A DNA stretch of 64,000 nt. Source: Candidatus Mesenet endosymbiont of Phosphuga atrata (lineage in GTDB: Bacteria; Pseudomonadota; Alphaproteobacteria; Rickettsiales; Anaplasmataceae). Each line of letters opens with the position of its first letter. The first letter of the stretch is position 1. The notes under the pieces are model-generated. The model searched no databases, was not told the origin of the DNA, and saw only the letters and a program-made list of their open reading frames with translations. The translations under genes were made by a program, and so were the position numbers. Below are positions 53,674 through 62,811 of this stretch, piece by piece. The DNA lies in contig NZ_OZ026541.1 in assembly GCF_964020175.1 (NCBI RefSeq), forward strand, positions 806,001 to 870,000, in the 5' to 3' direction.

Positions 53674-56190
53674 CTAGATTAAGTTTGTAATTTTTTCCAT
53701 ACTGCCCCAGCTATTGCCGACTTTTACTTCTATTTTAAGTGGCACACTTATTATGTTCTCCATCACTTCTTGCATTAATTTTGCAACGTCAAATACATGT
53801 GCTTCCGCTGCTTCAACAATTAATTCATCATGAACTTGAAGTATTATCTTGCCAATTTTAAGTCTATCAAATAAACGAACCATAGCTTTTTTTATGATAT
53901 CAGCTGCAGTACCTTGCAGAGGAAAATTAATTGCTGCCCTTTCGGCAAATTGCCGCAGTTTACTATTTACATTTTGAATAAAGCAATACCTACCAAAAAG
54001 AGTTTTAACATAACCATGGGACTTTGCATATAACTTCATTTTTTCCATATATATTTTAATTTCTGGGTAGCAAGAAAAGTAGTGATCAATAAATTCTGCA
54101 GCTTCATTTTTAGTTATTCCCAGTTGCTTTGCTAACCCAAACGGGCTGATACCATAGATAATACCAAAATTTATAGACTTTGCTTTCCGCCTTAAAGATT
54201 CACTGAGATTTCTTTCCTCTACACCAAATATCTGCTTTGCAGTAATTGCATGGATATCTTTACCTTCAGTAAAAGCGTTTTTAAATGCTAAAACGTTGGC
54301 AATGTGTGCTATAAGCCTAAGCTCAATTTGTGAATAATCAGCAGCTATAATTTTGTAACCTTCAGGTGCAATAAAAGCTTTTCTGATTGCGTTTCCCTCT
54401 TCACTTCTTATTGGTATGTTTTGAAGATTAGGATTATTTGAGCTTAGTCTACCAGTTGCAGTTGCAACCATGGAATAGTTAGTATGGATTCTCTTGGTGC
54501 TACTGTTGACCTGGCTTATTAAAGCATCTGTATAAGTGTTTTTCAGCTTACTGAAGTGACGCCAGCTAAGGACCTTATTTGCAATTTTCTGACCATCTGC
54601 TGCAAGTTCTTCAAGTACCTCAACATTTGTGCTGTATATTCCCGATTTTGCTTTTTTGCCTTTATCAAGGTTGAGCCTATCAAACAAAATATGGCTCAGC
54701 TGTTTTGGCGACCCAATATTAAACTCTTCCCCAACTAGCTCATATATTTCCTTTTCTAATAAAGTTATCTTTTGAGAAAAATCTTCTGATAACTCTTTTA
54801 ACACTCCTTCATTTATTAGTATTCCCTGTTTTTCTATATCAGCTAATACTTTTTCAAGCGGCCTTTCACAGCGCTCATAAATGGTAAACAATCTTTGAGA
54901 GAATAACTTTTGTTTTAGTTTATTATGTAGCAAAATCAAAGTTTGTGCTGAAGGCTCAGCTATCTCTACATCCAAATTATACTTAATTATAGTTTCAAGT
55001 TTATGGTCATGCTTGCCTGTATCTATGCTATAGGACATGATCATTACATCATCTACTGCATCAATTTCAGGCAAAAATTTTCTTAAATCTTTTGTATTAT
55101 ATACTATTTTAAGTACTCCCTTAGAAATAAGAATAGGGCTGAGCAGCTTAAGAGATGGCTCTATATTATCTTGCTCCACACAAAAAAGATCATTTTCACT
55201 ATAAGCAATACTTAAAGTTTTACTTTCCTCATGAAGATAAAGAGCCATTTTCCCTTCAGATTTACATCTATCTAAAAATACAAGTAAATTTTCATTACTA
55301 TATTCAACTATGTTTTTTTCATTGTGAGCTTGCGTCTCATATGAAAATAATTTTTGTACTCTTGGAATTAAGGACTTAAATTCATATTTTTTGAGAAAGT
55401 CTGTTAATTTTTGGATATCTGGAGCTTTTATTCTATATTTTTCTAAATCACCTTCAATTTCTACTGTTGTAGCTAGGGAAACCAACTGCTTTGAAAGCAG
55501 CGCCCACTCCTTATAAGCCAGTATAGCCTCTCGGCACTTGTTTTGCTTAATTTGATGGGCATTCTCCAAGGTATTCTCTAGCGAACCAAACTCAGTTAGC
55601 AATTTTGCTGCAGTTTTGACACCTATTCCCAAAACTCCAGGTATGTTATCGGATGCATCTCCTGTCAGTGCAAGTAGGTCCAAAAGCTTATCTGGGCCTA
55701 CCCCAAATTTCGCAATTACATCTTCTTCTTTTATATATTTATTTTTCATAGGATCAAATACTGAAACTTTTTCATCTATGAGCTGAAACAAATCTTTATC
55801 AGCTGTAACCACTGTTATTTTTAAATCATCATATTTACTATATGTTTTTGCCAGTGTGGCTATAACGTCATCAGCCTCATACCCTATCACTTCTTCGCAA
55901 TTTAAGTTAAAAGCTGACACTGCCTCTCTCAGTATTGCAAATTGTGGTATTAAATCTTCAGGCGGCTTTTGTCTATTGGCTTTATATCCATGGTATATTT
56001 CATGACGAAAATTCTTCTCGCCAGTATCAAAAGCTATAACTAAATATCCTGTTAAGTATTTAAGTAGCATATTGATAAAGCCATACACCCCACCAATAGG
56101 CAAACCTGATGTAGTGCTTAGGCCTGGCAGTACATAATATGCACGAAAGAGAAAACCATATCCATCTATTATTGTTAAAGTTTTTTCCAC
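53674..56190 (-). CDS. polA: DNA polymerase I
   Basis: PolA fills gaps and removes RNA primers. The 838-residue protein has the 5'-3' exonuclease domain (residues of about 1-290) and the polymerase domain with motif A IIAADYSQIELR, motif B RRKAKSINFGIIYG and motif C LQVHDELIVE. The middle 3'-5' exonuclease part is short. Its exo I position reads KMALYLHEESKTL, where the E. coli enzyme has the catalytic DxE, so proofreading is likely lost. The total length is less than the E. coli enzyme's 928. It is convergent with the 52598 gene. Confidence 0.95.
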   Translation of the reverse strand: MEKTLTIIDGYGFLFRAYYVLPGLSTTSGLPIGGVYGFINMLLKYLTGYLVIAFDTGEKNFRHEIYHGYKANRQKPPEDLIPQFAILREAVSAFNLNCEEVIGYEADDVIATLAKTYSKYDDLKITVVTADKDLFQLIDEKVSVFDPMKNKYIKEEDVIAKFGVGPDKLLDLLALTGDASDNIPGVLGIGVKTAAKLLTEFGSLENTLENAHQIKQNKCREAILAYKEWALLSKQLVSLATTVEIEGDLEKYRIKAPDIQKLTDFLKKYEFKSLIPRVQKLFSYETQAHNEKNIVEYSNENLLVFLDRCKSEGKMALYLHEESKTLSIAYSENDLFCVEQDNIEPSLKLLSPILISKGVLKIVYNTKDLRKFLPEIDAVDDVMIMSYSIDTGKHDHKLETIIKYNLDVEIAEPSAQTLILLHNKLKQKLFSQRLFTIYERCERPLEKVLADIEKQGILINEGVLKELSEDFSQKITLLEKEIYELVGEEFNIGSPKQLSHILFDRLNLDKGKKAKSGIYSTNVEVLEELAADGQKIANKVLSWRHFSKLKNTYTDALISQVNSSTKRIHTNYSMVATATGRLSSNNPNLQNIPIRSEEGNAIRKAFIAPEGYKIIAADYSQIELRLIAHIANVLAFKNAFTEGKDIHAITAKQIFGVEERNLSESLRRKAKSINFGIIYGISPFGLAKQLGITKNEAAEFIDHYFSCYPEIKIYMEKMKLYAKSHGYVKTLFGRYCFIQNVNSKLRQFAERAAINFPLQGTAADIIKKAMVRLFDRLKIGKIILQVHDELIVEAAEAHVFDVAKLMQEVMENIISVPLKIEVKVGNSWGSMEKITNLI

Positions 56191-56364
56191 TATAATCTAC
56201 ATTATAAGCTCCTAGTATCTATTACTAAGAGAAAAAGACAAGTGATTAGTATTTAGTTAGTATTACAATATCTATATATAATAAATTAACCTAATATTTA
56301 ACCAATTATTAACATATTATCATCAAAATTAATATTATTAATTATTTTAAATTGAGAAGAGATT

Positions 56365-58086
56365 ATGCATACAAAGGATCAAAACAACAAACAGAGTCAG
56401 AAGGGAATAGATCAGATTAGCTCACCAATTATCTATACAGAGTATACAGATAATGGTAAATCTGTACCTATACAACCTTTTAGGGGAAAAAGTTCTTTGT
56501 CAGACAGTAGAAGAACAAGTATTAGTAGTGATATCTCTACTTTTAGTTCTGATAGTTTTAAGGATGATGCAACATCTCTAAAAAGCCAAAGAAGTGAAAG
56601 CGTTGATAGCGGTATATCTTCGTTACCAGAAACATCAAATCCGTATAGCAGTAATGAATCATTATTCTCTACGGGAAGTGCAGCTAAAAATATATCAACA
56701 GAAGAACTATTTGGATCTTTTGAAAACAAAGAATCACATGGCTTTGCTTATGAAAGCGATGTTGATGATATGTTATCATCTCTTTCTTCCAATGATACCA
56801 ATCATAACCCACGTGCCCTGTCTTCTTTTACAACTTTTTCTGATACTGAATCAACTAGTATTGAAAAAATTCCAACCAATGAAGGCAGTTTTGCTTCAAT
56901 AAAAAAACCAAGCATTCAAGATAGATCAGTAAAATTGGCAAAAAAAGTTGCATCCCCAACTGTGCCAACTTTTAAATCTAATGTTTCCAACGTCAATGCT
57001 CAAACAGATGATAAGTTAACTTCTGCTATTAGTGAAGATTCAAATAATATATTGAATTCAGAAAAATCAGTGGGGGAAGAAGTGCACTCAGCAAAAAAGA
57101 TTTTATCTGATACGAAAGAAAGCTTAAAAGCGGATAGATCGAATGGTAAGTATACAAGTCTAAGAGATCTAACGCCTTTGCAAGAAAAAAAGAAAGAAAT
57201 AAATCGTAAAGATCAGTTATCATCTAAAATTGACGAATTTATTTCACAAGTCAACTTAAGTGCTCGGAAGACAGTAGAAGAAAGAGTTAAATATGGAACT
57301 CTTGATATGCTAAAAATAAGCGCAGAGAGGTTAAATTTAAAAATAAAGACGGTGGATTCACTAATTAATGTAGACAAAAATAATAATGATAAAGTATTGA
57401 AGGTTACAGAAAAAGATATTCCTCTGCTCAAAGAATTAAAGCGTGATTTAAAGCGGACATTATATGGAGTAAATAAGCAACTATTTAAAGAAACAAAAAA
57501 AATACTGGCTCATCAACAGAGGGAACAGCAGGAACTACAAGATAAGATTTTAAAAGGTGACATTACAAAAATTGAGGAAGCAATTTCTACAGCAAAATCG
57601 GAAGTAAATTTGAAAGAACGTTATGACCTTCTATTACATCAGTTAGGAAAAGTGCAAACTCACTTTAGTCACAATAAAAAGTTACATCCTGACTTGAAAG
57701 AAGCAATAACAGAATTACGCAAAGAAAGATGGGCCTCTCAAACTAATATATGGGCAATAAGACCAGATGATACCACAAAAAATTACCTGCCTGAATCAAG
57801 AGTTGAGTTAACATTTGCAGAAAAAAGAGAGATTTTTAGTCGCAAAAGAGACGCTGCAAAAAGTCTTTTAGATTCTCAGCAATACAAGGGTGAAGATAAG
57901 GAAATACTTAAAGGATTACACAAACTTTATAGTAATTTAGCTAAGAGCTCAGAAGACAAACCTAAAGAAAAATCTAATCTTGAATATGCATTTAAGAGAG
58001 AATTTGGAAGTGCTTATCAAAAAAGTTGTAGCACTAGATTATCCGAAGTGTCAGTAAGCCGACCTGCTTCTTCTTTAAGTAAATAA
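56365..58086 (+). CDS. Ser-rich/coiled-coil protein, candidate effector
   Basis: The 573-residue protein starts with a disordered, Ser-rich region of about 190 residues (RRTSISSDISTFSSDS and SVDSGISSLPETS). A coiled-coil and helical part follows (residues of about 280-480, with QQREQQELQDKILKGDITK). It has no membrane helix. The end is polar again. DSGISS fits the DSGxxS pattern of host beta-TrCP degrons, which may be chance. It has a GAGAAGAG leader and not the G5 type. No family is recognised. Confidence 0.65.
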   Translation: MHTKDQNNKQSQKGIDQISSPIIYTEYTDNGKSVPIQPFRGKSSLSDSRRTSISSDISTFSSDSFKDDATSLKSQRSESVDSGISSLPETSNPYSSNESLFSTGSAAKNISTEELFGSFENKESHGFAYESDVDDMLSSLSSNDTNHNPRALSSFTTFSDTESTSIEKIPTNEGSFASIKKPSIQDRSVKLAKKVASPTVPTFKSNVSNVNAQTDDKLTSAISEDSNNILNSEKSVGEEVHSAKKILSDTKESLKADRSNGKYTSLRDLTPLQEKKKEINRKDQLSSKIDEFISQVNLSARKTVEERVKYGTLDMLKISAERLNLKIKTVDSLINVDKNNNDKVLKVTEKDIPLLKELKRDLKRTLYGVNKQLFKETKKILAHQQREQQELQDKILKGDITKIEEAISTAKSEVNLKERYDLLLHQLGKVQTHFSHNKKLHPDLKEAITELRKERWASQTNIWAIRPDDTTKNYLPESRVELTFAEKREIFSRKRDAAKSLLDSQQYKGEDKEILKGLHKLYSNLAKSSEDKPKEKSNLEYAFKREFGSAYQKSCSTRLSEVSVSRPASSLSK

Positions 58087-58130
58087 GGATTTGCAAGAGT
58101 TTCTAAAATCAAACTAAAAAAGAAGAAAAG

Positions 58131-58158
58131 ACCAGCTTCTGAAATTACTGAAGCTGGT
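58131..58158. terminator. Stem-loop after the Ser-rich gene
   Basis: ACCAGCTTC (58131-58139) pairs perfectly with GAAGCTGGT (58150-58158). An A-run lies on both sides, so a T-tract is present only for minus-strand transcription. It is a terminator-like hairpin of uncertain direction. Confidence 0.5.
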
Positions 58159-58246
58159 AAAAAAATTTTATAGATATATAAATTTATATAGCAATAGCAG
58201 AAACCTCCCAAAAATAAAGTAAGAGAACGTTCAACAAACTGTAGAC

Positions 58247-58991
58247 CCCCTGAGAAAGTGAGGAAACAGGTATGAAAAGAGAGAGAAAGATATAAAATAG
58301 CAGTTTTGGCAGAAGTTATGAAAAAGTGGCAAATATATATTCCGTCAATTTGCTGATAGCAGAATGCGAAAAAATAGTCGAAATAGTTAGTGGGAAAAAG
58401 TTAAAAAACAGGCGACGGAATCACATTAAAACGCTAGAAGACAAAATTTTATGTGTGTTAATATACTACCGAACGTATATAATGCATCCATTTTTGGGCT
58501 ATTTGTTTAATTTACACAATTCAAATATTTGCTAAAAAAAATGGGTTAGCGAAAAAAATCAAGATCACAAAACCAGAAAAAATATTTTGGTAGATGTGAC
58601 AGACACAGCAGCCAAAAGATAGCAAAAAGAGAAGGAATTGGAAAAAAGAAAACATAAAAACCGAAATGAAGAAAACGGACAAGGTTTCAAAATCTCATCG
58701 TGTTTAAGATACGAAAACAGTTCTGCCAGTAGATAGCATAAAATATGCTGATTCTAGGGTTGGCAAAAATTGCAGAAAGTATAAAAAATACCGTAAAAAA
58801 CCCCGGAGCAAAAGGATCATAGCTTGCGTCGTTTAGGATGAGAGTGGAAAATAAGATTCAAAGATATTTAAAATTATGTTTACCGTAATTTTCAGAAAAA
58901 TGAAGTTTAATATTATTTCTGGAACTTGAAGCATGGTTTTTTTGCTTTGGCCTAACTCATGCCTCGTTACTAATATACCGTTTCTCAGGGG
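58247..58991 (+). mobile_element. IS5-family element with perfect 11-bp ends, degenerate
   Basis: The ends CCCCTGAGAAA (58247-58257) and TTTCTCAGGGG (58981-58991) are perfect inverted repeats. The plus strand codes, in broken frames, for an IS5 transposase: VEIVSGKKLKNRRRNHIKT, a piece ILVDVTDTAAKR (the first DDE Asp), LPVDSIKYADSRVG and RRLG-EWKI at the place of RMRVENKI. Many stops make it inactive. It belongs to another subgroup than the following remnant. Confidence 0.75.
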
Positions 58992-58994
58992 ATC

Positions 58995-59480
58995 TAGAGT
59001 AAAGTGGGTAGAATAATAGAGCACCCAGATTTTGCGTTACCGAATCGAAAAGAATTGTTAAAAAATGATATGGAATATGAAGTTTTAGTGATAGATAGTA
59101 CAGAAACACCGATAGAAAGATCTGAAAAAAGCAACGAATTCAGGTAAGAAATACATTCAAAACTCAGTTAATTGTAGAAAAACAGAGCAAATCATTTGCA
59201 AACGGCAGAATTTTCGAATATTCAAGGAATCAAAAATTGTTAAAGTTTTAGCGGATAGTGGATACAGAGGGATGAGAAAAATTCATGAGAGCTGCCACAT
59301 AGAAAAACAAAAAATTGACTAACGAACAAAAGAAAGAAAATCGGCAACCCATGAGCAAAAGAGTGGTAATAGAGAATGTGATTGGGTTAGATTCAAAATT
59401 ATCGCAGAGTTTTGCTCTGAGATTCAATTTGATTGCTGCTATTTATAATTTTCTATATGAGTTTCGAAAGAGGTTCTCTA
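58995..59480 (+). mobile_element. IS5-family transposase remnant (VLADSGYRG subgroup)
   Basis: The plus strand carries VLVIDSTETPIERSEKS, then in other frames KVLADSGYRGMRKIHESC and a remnant of the closing segment, ending in TATATGAGTTTCGAAAGAGG. It is the same element as the one at 2190-2565 on the minus strand. The first part is cut by the IS5-type element at 58247-58991, and frameshifts are spread throughout. Confidence 0.7.
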
Positions 59481-59483
59481 ATA

Positions 59484-59901
59484 TGTATTAAATAAAACTT
59501 GAACTGACACTTAGAACAAAAAAATAACAAAAAATAAGAGAAATGAATACAATACAAAAAAAATACTAAAACTAGGATTTTAGCAAAACAACTAGGAAAT
59601 GTGTCACAAGCGTGCAAAGTGATGGGATACTCAAATTTTATCGCTTCAAGGAGTTATACGAAAATGGAGATAAGATAAGTAAGAAAGTTTGCAAACAGAG
59701 TTTCGGAAGACATAGAAAGATCTGTATAGCAACAGAATTTCCAGCATATAAAAAATGAGCTGAGAAAAAAATAATATCTGAAGGTGGATAGTTGAGACTT
59801 TTAAGAAAAGACTTAAAGCACTAGAAGCAAAAAGATGGAATAATTCTAACAGCTTTAGAAAAAGTGAAAGAACAAAGATAGTGAAATTGATACTCAGGTT
59901 A
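59484..59901 (+). mobile_element. Left half of an IS481-type element, interrupted
   Basis: The sequence is nearly identical to 31187-31604, starting TGTATTAAATAAAACTTG. It stops at ATTGATACTCAGGTTA, where an IS256-type element begins. Its right end is found at 61057-61140 beyond that element; the middle, about 380 bp in the other copy, is missing. Confidence 0.8.
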
Positions 59902-61056
59902 GGGAGTGTTCAACAAACTGTGTCAAACCGAGAATAAATATATTTAAATAGTATAAAAAATGGAGGTTTTACACATGAGTCAAAAAACAGCAAATAACTA
60001 TATTGGATTAGTAGACTATAAAGAATTGGAAGAGAATATTCTGTCATCTATACGAGAAGGCAAGCCACTAACTGGCAAAGGAGAAGCACTAACACCATTA
60101 ATAAAAAAGCTGATAGAAGCAAGTTTAGAAAGAAAATCATTTATCGTCTGAAGATGAAGAAAAGAATCGCAGGAATGGAAAAAACTCGAAAACTTTACTC
60201 AGGATCGTTTGAACTGCTAACACCAAGGGATAGAGAATTGAACCACAAATAATCAAAAAAAGACAAACAAACTTGCATCCTGAACTTGAAGCTAAGCACA
60301 TTTGCCAGTGGTATGGGCTATAGAGACATAGCATCACATGTTGAAGAAATTTATGACCACAAGATATCGGCAGCAGAAATATCAATGACAAATTACTACC
60401 AACGAATGGCGTAACTGCAATCTGTATATCCAATAGTATTCATATGTTTTTTAAAGTCAAAGAGGATGCGTAAGTAAATGTATGTATAACATACTAGGTA
60501 TAGATCAAAATGGCAGAAAAGAAGTATTGGGCTTTTATCTGGCTGATAGTGAGTTCTGGCTTAGTGTATTAAATGATCTCAAAGTGTGGAATCGTTGCCT
60601 GTGTAGATGGACTAAAAAGCTTTCCATAAACAACGTATTTCCCAACGCAGAAGTGCAATTGTGTATAATGCATCAGATAAACTAAAATATGTATCCAGCA
60701 AAATGAATGATTTGAAGAAAAGCTTCAAATAGAGAAATCGCTAAAAATTTGAGCTGGAAGAAAAATGGGAATGTAGTGGCAAAATAATTGGGAAACTGGC
60801 TATTTTAAGTACTCAGATCCTGTTAGGCGGATAGTTTACACTACCAATCCCATAGAGGGACTGCACAGGCAAATCAGGAAAAAACCAATTTACCAGTACA
60901 AATGCCTTGTACAAGCAATTATACTGTGCTATAAAAAAGATAGAGCAAAATTGGACTATACCAAATTGGGCTTTAACCATCTCTCAACTTGATATTTTCT
61001 TTCCTAATAGATTAAAAATTCAGTTGAGTTTTTGACACAGTTTGTTGAATACTCCC
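59902..61056 (+). mobile_element. IS256-family element, degenerate, with 26-bp terminal repeats
   Basis: The ends GGGAGTGTTCAACAAACTGT and its right-hand counterpart (61031-61056) match over 26 bp with one difference. The transposase (mutator type) starts at ATG 59976 with SQKTANNYIGLVDYKELEEN and continues in shifting frames with GSFELLTPRDRE, NLHPELE, ASGMGYRDIASHVEEIYDHKISAAEIS, YNILGIDQNGRKEVLGFYL and LYKQxYCAIKK. Stops and shifts leave it inactive. Insertion was into the IS481-type element, and no clear target duplication is left. Confidence 0.85.
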
Positions 61057-61144
61057 GAAAAACATTAAATCAGGATTCTGATAGTATATTTAAATTCTTC
61101 TGTCAGTTAATTCGTCACTGTCAGATTAAGTGATGTCTAGTACA
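61057..61144 (+). mobile_element. Right end of the interrupted IS481-type element
   Basis: AACATTAAATCAGGATTCTG to CAGATTAAGTGATGTCTAGTACA matches 31984-32067, the right end of the other IS481-type copy. It completes the element whose left half lies at 59484-59901. Confidence 0.75.
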
Positions 61145-61304
61145 CTTTTGGTGAGTTTACCTTACATCCTTCATAATCAGCGTCATTACATATAAGCAAT
61201 AATGCTACATCACTTTGTTTTTGCTCTATTGCATACAACAACATTTCTTTTAAAATATTTTGTTCTTCTTCTATTAACAATTCTACAGTAAATTTTTTTA
61301 CCAT
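61137..61304 (-). pseudogene. Truncated N-terminal fragment, ankyrin-like
   Basis: A 55-codon frame from ATG 61304 reads MVKKFTVELLIEEEQNILKE, then MLLYAIEQKQSDVALLLICNDAD. The latter looks like one ankyrin repeat (xLxxAIxxxxxxVALLLxxxADY). It runs into the IS481-type end and stops there at TAG 61137-61139. It may be the start of a gene cut by that element. No Shine-Dalgarno of the G5 type precedes it. Confidence 0.35.
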
Positions 61305-61384
61305 ATATTTTTTTACTTCTTTCTAGTTTTTACAACTTGGTTTCTCCAAAGGAATCAGATGCAGAGTAATGTAAATTTAATTTT

Positions 61385-61665
61385 TATGTAGTTAGGTGCT
61401 CGCCTTGAGCTTTAGTATTAGATCTATTTTATAGATATTTACAGGTGAAATAGCAGTAGAGAAGAGAAACATAAATTACATAGATGTTGTAAGTGGTAAT
61501 ATTACACCTTACATATTCTATGTCACCCACTATCCAACAGTATATCAAAAACAAGAATTCGAACAATTAAAAAAAAGATATTGGATCTATGGGCAATTTG
61601 CTGTTACAGTTGGCAATGTGAATGCTGCAGATGTACAGAAGTATATTGAAAGTTTCATAATAAAC
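61385..61665 (+). mobile_element. IS200/IS605-type TnpA remnant
   Basis: The plus strand holds GEIAVEKRNINYIDVVSGNI, QEFEQLKKRYWIYGQFAVTV and GNVNAADVQKYIES, the closing part of an IS200/IS605 Y1 transposase. The HUH motif is corrupted. It is the reverse complement of 32085-32430. Its 3' end reaches the last codons of the following ankyrin gene on the other strand. Confidence 0.6.
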
Positions 61666-62671
61666 ATCTCTGAGTTTTAAAACTTGCTTTATAAACGTTA
61701 CCACCAGCTAAAGCTGGTTGTAGTTGATCATGCTTATGTATGTAAACCTTACCACTAAATTCAGATGAGCTTGTACTTGATATGCTTGAAAATTTTTCAT
61801 TCTCATAAATTGAGTAGTCAGTTATGCAAGACATAGGTGAGTCTAAGATCTCATCAATAGCGCTTCTACGCTTACATATACGCGCTGCTCTACTACTAGA
61901 ACTAGATGAGCTTGTATTTGATATATCTGAAAGTGTTTTACGCTTACGTGATAAAAACTCAGAAATAGGAGATTTAGATAAATCTGTAAATTCATCGTAT
62001 TTACTTACTATACTAATCATTTCTTCCGACGTTGCAAACGCACCAAAAATCTCCCCAGTATTATTCGTTTTATTATAGTCAGCTCCGTGATGTAACAGTA
62101 GCTTTACCATTGATGCATGATCCTTTTTAACTGCCATAATTAAAGCAGTATCTCCCTTTTCACTACCATCTTGCATATCAAGATCAGCTCCACCACATAT
62201 TAAAGCACTAACAGCTTTTTTATGCCCTTTTTGTACTGCAAGATGCAAGGGAGTTAATCCATGTTTATTTTTCTTATCAATAGTGTTCTTATCACCACAT
62301 AAGAGCTCAATGATTTCCACATAATCCCTCTCAGCTGCTAGATGAATTGGAAGATTACCATCAATATCTGCTATATCAAACCTTAAGCAAAGTTCCAATA
62401 AGATGCTAACCATAATAGAATTATTTAATGAGACTGCTAAGTGCAATGGCGTCCACCAAATGTGATTTTTTGAATTAGCTTGAGTGATAGTCATCTTACT
62501 CATTAATAACCCTATCATATCATAATGCCCATGCAAAACAGCTGTGTGCAACAATGTGTTATTTAACTCATCCTTTGCATAGATACATGCACTAAAATTA
62601 CTCAATAAAGACTCTACTTTTGATTTATGTCCATCTTTTACTGCACTAAAAAGCTTATCTTCTATACTCAT
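61655..62671 (-). CDS. Ankyrin-repeat protein with basic/Ser-rich tail
   Basis: From ATG 62671 the protein has 338 residues; the ATG at 62692 lies beyond the GGGGAGG leader and is rejected. Residues 10-220 hold about six ankyrin repeats, for example NTLLHTAVLHGHYDMIGLL, WTPLHLAVSLNNSIMVSIL and LTPLHLAVQKGHKKAVSAL. The tail has SRKRKTLSDISNTSSSS and CKRRSAIDE, two basic clusters like nuclear signals, followed by Ser-rich sequence. The last codons overlap the end of the IS200-type remnant, so the natural C-terminus may have been replaced. It is paralogous to the ankyrin gene at 19812-20591. Confidence 0.85.
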   Translation of the reverse strand: MSIEDKLFSAVKDGHKSKVESLLSNFSACIYAKDELNNTLLHTAVLHGHYDMIGLLMSKMTITQANSKNHIWWTPLHLAVSLNNSIMVSILLELCLRFDIADIDGNLPIHLAAERDYVEIIELLCGDKNTIDKKNKHGLTPLHLAVQKGHKKAVSALICGGADLDMQDGSEKGDTALIMAVKKDHASMVKLLLHHGADYNKTNNTGEIFGAFATSEEMISIVSKYDEFTDLSKSPISEFLSRKRKTLSDISNTSSSSSSSRAARICKRRSAIDEILDSPMSCITDYSIYENEKFSSISSTSSSEFSGKVYIHKHDQLQPALAGGNVYKASFKTQRCLL

Positions 62672-62677
62672 GATTGT

Positions 62678-62684
62678 CCTCCCC
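62678..62684 (-). promoter_or_regulatory. G-rich leader that fixes the ankyrin start
   Basis: On the minus strand GGGGAGG lies 6 bases before ATG 62671. It supports this start over ATG 62692. Confidence 0.55.
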
Positions 62685-62811
62685 ACATACAAGTATCTTT
62701 AATAATATACTAAATCTGACATATTTATAAATATTATTTATTACATGGTACTCATAAATCTACTGGGTATATCATACGTCCCAACTATAAAACCCTATTA
62801 TTTAAAGTTGC

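Noticed and set aside
58833-59024. A minus-strand frame of 63 codons across an IS5-type junction
   Set aside because: It spans the boundary of two decayed elements and has no coding features.
60137-60433. A minus-strand frame of 98 codons
   Set aside because: It lies inside the IS256-type element opposite the transposase remnant.
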